A program made the translations under genes and the position numbers. 64,000 bases of DNA, from assembly GCA_934476675.1 (NCBI GenBank), contig CAKSOE010000001.1, forward strand, positions 186,001-250,000, written 5' to 3'. This DNA comes from an uncultured Clostridia bacterium (lineage in GTDB: Bacteria > Bacillota > Clostridia > UBA1381). How positions within the stretch are numbered: the first letter of the stretch is position 1; every line of letters starts with the position of its first letter. Of the stretch, positions 60,091 through 64,000 are shown one piece after another. The notes below the pieces were generated by a model that ran no database searches, had not been told where the DNA came from, and was given only the letters and a program-made list of their open reading frames with translations.

Positions 60091-61209
60091 TTACTGTTCA
60101 CCTCGTTCTATATCTTTAAGACAACGCTGTATCGCGCGTGTGCGCACGCCAATCAGCTTATCGAGGTCATCGTTTGCCTGGTTTATACGTTTTTGCGCAC
60201 TGCAAAGAATATCGGAAAATTTATCAAATTCCGTTTTTACACTGCCCAGAACATTCCAAACCTCCGCACTGCGTTTTTCTATTGCAAGCGTTTTAAATCC
60301 GGTTTGCAGTGAATTGAGCATTGCAGCCATTGTACTCGGCCCTGCAATATTTACTTTATATGAGGATTGAAGTTCCTCAACCATGCCGCGGTTTATTACC
60401 TCCGCATACAAACCCTCAAACGGAAGAAACATAATTGCAAAATCGGTGGTGTAGGGAGGCTCTATGTATTTCGAGCTAATGTCTGCCGCTTCGGATTTTA
60501 TGCGCCGTATGAGCGCAGATGATGCCGCGTTTATTTTGTCTGAATCGCCTGTTTCATATGCCTGTGTCAAATCATGATAAAACGTTGCCGGAAATTTTGA
60601 ATCAATCGGCAAATAAACGCTTTTGCCGTCATTTCCGGGAAGCTTTATGGCAAATTCGACAATATTGCGGCTGTTCGGAATCGGCATTACATTTTCTTCG
60701 TATTGCTCCGGCGCCAATATCTCCTGCAAAATGTTTTTTAATTGCAGTTCGCCCATGATACCGCGCGTTTTAACATTTGACAAAACTCTTTTCAAATCAC
60801 CCACACCGGCGGCCAAGGACTGCATTTCACCCAAACCCTTATAGACCTGTTCAAGTCTGTCGTTTACAAGCTTAAATGAGTTTGTCATCTTTTCGTCAAT
60901 GCTCTTTTCAAGCCTGTTTTCAACCATTGCGCGCATTTCGTCAAGACGCTTGCTGTTATCCGATTGTATTTTTTCAAGCTGCCGCTCAACGCTTTGCTGT
61001 GTGGCAAGCATAGATTTATCTATTCTCGTAAAATTTTCGTTCTGCATTATTCCTATATTTTTCTGGTTTTCGCATATAACATCACCCAAAAGCTTTATAT
61101 AATTCTCCGTGTTTTCCGGCTGCGAATTTTTTTTTGAGAACAGCCGTATATTTAAAATTATCATAAGAACAATAAGTATACATAAAAGCGCTATAATAAT
61201 CGTATTCAT
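60091..61209 (-). CDS. rmuC: DNA recombination protein RmuC
   Basis: A 372-residue protein thought to limit inversions at short repeats, with a nuclease-like domain. An N-terminal membrane helix (residues 2-22), a long coiled coil (about 45-130) and the RmuC domain (RGIMGELQLKNILQEI, VEFAIKLPGNDGKSVYLPIDSKFP with the catalytic-type Asp and Lys, PPYTTDFAIMFLPFEGLYAEV). Start at 61209, six bases from GGAG; the ATG at 61212 is only three bases away and less likely. It is alone on the minus strand here. Confidence 0.93.
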   Translation of the reverse strand: MNTIIIALLCILIVLMIILNIRLFSKKNSQPENTENYIKLLGDVICENQKNIGIMQNENFTRIDKSMLATQQSVERQLEKIQSDNSKRLDEMRAMVENRLEKSIDEKMTNSFKLVNDRLEQVYKGLGEMQSLAAGVGDLKRVLSNVKTRGIMGELQLKNILQEILAPEQYEENVMPIPNSRNIVEFAIKLPGNDGKSVYLPIDSKFPATFYHDLTQAYETGDSDKINAASSALIRRIKSEAADISSKYIEPPYTTDFAIMFLPFEGLYAEVINRGMVEELQSSYKVNIAGPSTMAAMLNSLQTGFKTLAIEKRSAEVWNVLGSVKTEFDKFSDILCSAQKRINQANDDLDKLIGVRTRAIQRCLKDIERGEQ

Positions 61210-61295
61210 CATAAACTCCAATCAAAAATTATTCATACGATTATTATACACCACAGAACATATGTTTGTCAACACTAAAATTTTTCAATAAACTA

Positions 61296-61324
61296 TTTAC
61301 AAAACGGAAAAAAAATTATATAAT
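61296..61324 (+). promoter_or_regulatory. Promoter of the M50-scpA-scpB operon
   Basis: TTTACA, 17-base spacer, TATAAT, 50 bases before the first start codon. Confidence 0.55.
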
Positions 61325-61373
61325 AGTAATAATGCGTAGAAGTATTAAATTTTATTAATGGGAGAATTTATTA

Positions 61374-62045
61374 ATGGGACTGTTAACATCATTGTTTTCA
61401 AATATAGGCAGCTTTATTATATTACTGCCGATAAGACTTATCGCAATAATAGGGCATGAGCTCGGACACGCATGGGTATCGACAAAGCTCGGTGACCCAA
61501 CTCCGCGAAATACCGGCAGATTAACGATAAATCCGCTGGCTCATCTGGATTTTTACGGAACGCTGCTTATGCTGTTCACGGGATTTGGCTGGGCAAAGCC
61601 TGTAATGATAAATCCGATGTATTATAAGGACAGAAAAAAGGGGACGGCGCTCGTTTCGATAGCCGGTCCTCTGGCAAACCTTGTAATGGCAACGGTCGGA
61701 ATGATCATATACGCGCTGCTTGTAGTGCTTCATGCAAAAATGGGGCTTTCAAAATCAGTATTTGGCGCACTGTCAAACATAGCGTATGTTTTCATATACA
61801 CAAACCTGTGCTTTATGGTATTTAATCTTATTCCGATACCGCCGCTTGACGGCTCAAAGGTACTTGGTATGTTTTTGCCTGACAGAACATATTACAAAAT
61901 GCTTGAATATGAGCAGTTTTCGATGATTCTTATAATGGTTCTTTCGCTTTCGGGGGCATTTTCGAGAATTATAGGAACGGGCGTAAATGTGATATTCAAT
62001 TTGCTTGCCGGCCCGATAAACCGGTTGCTTAATACGATACTGTAA
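61374..62045 (+). CDS. Site-2 protease family (M50) membrane metalloprotease
   Basis: A 223-residue membrane protein with five or six helices. The zinc motif HELGH is at residues 28-32 (AIIGHELGHAWVS), and the third ligand is in NLIPIPPLDGSKVL near residue 160, both within helices as in site-2 proteases. There is no PDZ domain, which places it in the small rhomboid-like M50B type common in Firmicutes before scpA. Its substrate is unknown. It ends ten bases before scpA. Confidence 0.92.
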   Translation: MGLLTSLFSNIGSFIILLPIRLIAIIGHELGHAWVSTKLGDPTPRNTGRLTINPLAHLDFYGTLLMLFTGFGWAKPVMINPMYYKDRKKGTALVSIAGPLANLVMATVGMIIYALLVVLHAKMGLSKSVFGALSNIAYVFIYTNLCFMVFNLIPIPPLDGSKVLGMFLPDRTYYKMLEYEQFSMILIMVLSLSGAFSRIIGTGVNVIFNLLAGPINRLLNTIL

Positions 62046-62055
62046 GGCGAGAAAA

Positions 62056-62790
62056 ATGGAAAATATACTATACAAACTGGATAACTTTGAGGGGCCGCTG
62101 GATTTGCTCCTCACTCTGATACAGAAAAACAAGGTGAGCATTTACGACATCCCTATTGTTGAGATTACCGACCAGTATTTGGAGGTGATAGACGGAATTG
62201 AGGAATCCGCGCTCGATAATACGGGCGAATTTATCGTTATGGCGGCGCAGCTGCTGTATATAAAGTCCAGAATGCTTCTGCCGAGAGAGGAAGAAGAAGA
62301 GGAAGATCCGAGAGAGGAGCTTGCCCAAAGACTTTTGGAATATCAGAAGTTTAAGGAGGCGTCACAGGAATTACGGAAAAGCGAATTTTCCTCAAAGTAC
62401 ATGGTGTTTCGTGATGAGGAGGAAATAAAATTTCCTGTGCCGGAATACAACAGAAAGCATGAGGTATCGGCGCTTATTGACGCATTTAATTCTATACTTG
62501 CACGGCGCATACGAAAAGAAAAACCTGAAAAACGGGCGTTTTCTGGAATTGTCGGCAGGGAAAAGGTCAGCGTGGACGATATGGTGGAAAAAATATGCAA
62601 AAGGCTGAGAAAAAGCGGACGTGTGCGTTTTAAATCTCTTTTTCGGACGGAGGATTCAAAGCCGGAAATGATTGCAACGTTTCTGGCGGTGCTTGAAATG
62701 ATAAAGCTTAATAAGCTTTTTGCGGATTATAATGAGGAAACAAAGGATTTCGTATTGTTTTCCGGGAAAGTAGAGAAGGTAAATGGTTAA
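62056..62790 (+). CDS. scpA: Segregation and condensation protein A
   Basis: A 244-residue kleisin that bridges SMC heads in the chromosome condensation complex. The N-terminal block YKLDNFEGPLDLLLTLIQKNKVSIYDIPI is the ScpA signature, followed by AAQLLYIKSRMLLP and an acidic linker. The C-terminal winged helix (FLAVLEMIKLNKLFADYNEE) binds the SMC head. It overlaps scpB by eight bases, so the two are coupled. Confidence 0.97.
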   Translation: MENILYKLDNFEGPLDLLLTLIQKNKVSIYDIPIVEITDQYLEVIDGIEESALDNTGEFIVMAAQLLYIKSRMLLPREEEEEEDPREELAQRLLEYQKFKEASQELRKSEFSSKYMVFRDEEEIKFPVPEYNRKHEVSALIDAFNSILARRIRKEKPEKRAFSGIVGREKVSVDDMVEKICKRLRKSGRVRFKSLFRTEDSKPEMIATFLAVLEMIKLNKLFADYNEETKDFVLFSGKVEKVNG

Positions 62791-63385
62791 TATAAAATAT
62801 GCAATAGAGGGGATACTTTTTGCGGCGGGGGAGCCTGTAAAGGCGGCAAAACTGGCAGTAGTGCTCGATACGGACGTAGAAACTGTAAAAAGAGCGGTGG
62901 ACGAGCTTAAAAGCGAGTATAATGAGGACAAGCGCGGCTTTAATATAATTGACATAATGGACGGCTATCAGATTTGTTCAAGACCGGAATACTATGCCTA
63001 TATTCAGGAAATTTTAGGAGAACAGAGAAATCAGCCGCTGTCAAATGCAGCTATGGAGGCGCTTGCGATAATTGCTTATAAGCAGCCGATTACCAGAGGA
63101 CAGATTGAGCATATAAGGGGAGTAAACTCTGACGGTTGTGTAAACCGTCTGTATGAAAGAGGACTGATTGATGAGGCAGGCAGACTGGACGCGCCGGGCA
63201 GACCGATTTTGTATGTTACGACGGATACGTTTCTGCGATGCTTCGGTCTGACTTCGCCTGACGAACTGCCGCCGGTAAATCTGACGCAGATGGGACTGGA
63301 AGAACCGGCACAGGGCGAACAGCAGACTCTTTTGGAGGAAGAAAGCCTTGCGGAAAAAGAACGTGAGGAAAATGCGGAGCAGTAA
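62783..63385 (+). CDS. scpB: Segregation and condensation protein B
   Basis: A 200-residue winged-helix protein that dimerises and binds ScpA. Family blocks: AIEGILFAAGEPV at the start, SNAAMEALAIIAYKQPITRGQIEHIRGVNSDG (read in parts) near residue 92, and LDAPGRPILYVTTDTFLRCFGL near 135. The acidic C-terminal tail is variable in the family. Next comes a DUF2953 gene, the usual clostridial order. Confidence 0.97.
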   Translation: MVNIKYAIEGILFAAGEPVKAAKLAVVLDTDVETVKRAVDELKSEYNEDKRGFNIIDIMDGYQICSRPEYYAYIQEILGEQRNQPLSNAAMEALAIIAYKQPITRGQIEHIRGVNSDGCVNRLYERGLIDEAGRLDAPGRPILYVTTDTFLRCFGLTSPDELPPVNLTQMGLEEPAQGEQQTLLEEESLAEKEREENAEQ

Positions 63386-63402
63386 CGAAAGGAGCAGCGT
63401 AT

Positions 63403-64000
63403 ATGACTGCTGTGTATGTTATAATGATAATAGCCGCGTCACTTGCACTTATCGGACTTATTCCGGTTAATGTGATTGCCGATATCGCTTACAAATCGGA
63501 TAACAGAGCATATGCAAAAATACTTTGCTTTAAATTTACGCTCTATCCCTCAGAAGAAGTCAAAAAAGCTGCCGATACGGCAGAAAGTGACTATGAAACC
63601 GAAGAAAAGGACAGGGGAACGCTTGACACATTTAAGCTTGTAAAAAGATGTTACGGTGCGGCAAAGGAAAATATCAAGGAACTTATAAATTATATATTTG
63701 CCGAAGCGATTGTCATAAGAGAGCTTAACATATCGGGAATTATCGGTACGGGAAATCCGATGTATACGGGAATGGTTTACGGCGCTGTCAGCGCGGCGGT
63801 GTACGGCTTTATCGGTGCGGCTGATGCAAAAAAAAGAATAAAAAGGTACAATATTGATATAAAAGCGGATTTTGATAATACTAAGCTTGCGGCAGGAGTG
63901 TACGCGGAGATTTATATGCGTATATACCATATAATTTCGGCTGCCGTAAAAGCGATGATTATATATATAAAAATAAAGCACAGCTTTAAGGAGGTAACGA
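63403..64000 (+). CDS. DUF2953 domain-containing membrane protein (runs off window)
   Basis: 199 codons without a stop, from the ATG at 63403 behind AAAGGAG. An N-terminal membrane helix (residues 4-24) is followed by ILCFKFTLYPSEE, a charged linker, and the DUF2953 core (GIIGTGNPMYTGMVYGAVSAAV, in parts). The family is found between scpB and ytfJ in sporulating clostridia and may have a sporulation role. The last bases, AAGGAGGTAACG, look like a ribosome binding site for the next gene, so the stop is probably just outside. Confidence 0.8.
   Translation, partial: MTAVYVIMIIAASLALIGLIPVNVIADIAYKSDNRAYAKILCFKFTLYPSEEVKKAADTAESDYETEEKDRGTLDTFKLVKRCYGAAKENIKELINYIFAEAIVIRELNISGIIGTGNPMYTGMVYGAVSAAVYGFIGAADAKKRIKRYNIDIKADFDNTKLAAGVYAEIYMRIYHIISAAVKAMIIYIKIKHSFKEVT

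Noticed and set aside
1..64000. CRISPR arrays, tRNA and rRNA genes
   Set aside because: I looked for regular spaced repeats and for tRNA T-arm strings and found none that held up.

Overview
The window is a chromosomal segment of an anaerobic, endospore-forming member of the Clostridia (Firmicutes/Bacillota). The evidence is the spoIIGA-sigE-sigG cluster, strong GGAGG-type ribosome binding sites, consensus TTGACA/TATAAT promoters with 17-base spacers, a complete HdrABC-MvhD type electron-transfer module, a ferredoxin-dependent 2-oxoacid oxidoreductase (IorAB) and an SLH-domain surface protein. Base composition is moderate and codon use looks even across the window apart from one decayed patch. 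I cannot assign a genus.

Layout. Positions 1-6470 (minus strand) form a probable redox operon read as malate dehydrogenase-like enzyme, fumarase, HdrB, HdrC, HdrA, MvhD and an iron-sulfur/flavin partner cut by the window edge; a LysR regulator (6657-7592) lies just upstream in the same direction. Positions 7734-10101 (minus) hold sigG, sigE and spoIIGA. Positions 10316-23089 (plus) are mostly housekeeping: an rRNA methyltransferase, dprA, topA, trmFO, two envelope genes, tig, clpP, clpX, lysA. Then come a copper ATPase carrying a CopZ-like tail (23302-25764) and a secreted phosphodiester glycosidase with SLH repeats. Positions 28483-35429 are a transporter, two CoA ligases and IorAB, which together read as an arylpyruvate/arylacetate module. 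mltG-trmR-trhP follow (35589-38547).

Positions 38548-46964 are accessory in character: an AraC regulator divergent from a dehydroquinase-like/SDR/quinone-oxidoreductase operon, a YihY membrane protein, a two-gene unit of unknown role, a metal-site ArsR regulator, and a GH105 hydrolase divergent from a second AraC regulator. The most notable element is at about 47026-47690: a long, highly structured non-coding RNA behind a perfect consensus promoter, immediately upstream of a small membrane protein, dxs and tlyA. This order matches the known locus of OLE RNA (ornate, large, extremophilic RNA) and its partner OapA. The operon continues with ispE and two membrane-anchored coiled-coil proteins.

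Positions 53400-55978 (minus) hold a PepD dipeptidase and a methyltransferase. Positions 56240-57011 are a scrapyard of broken genes (HTH/excisionase-like, integrase and TSUP fragments). The window ends with rplU-rpmA (with an L21-leader-like 5' region), obgE, rmuC (minus), a membrane metalloprotease, scpA-scpB and the start of a DUF2953 protein. I saw no rRNA, no tRNA, no CRISPR array and no intact insertion sequence.
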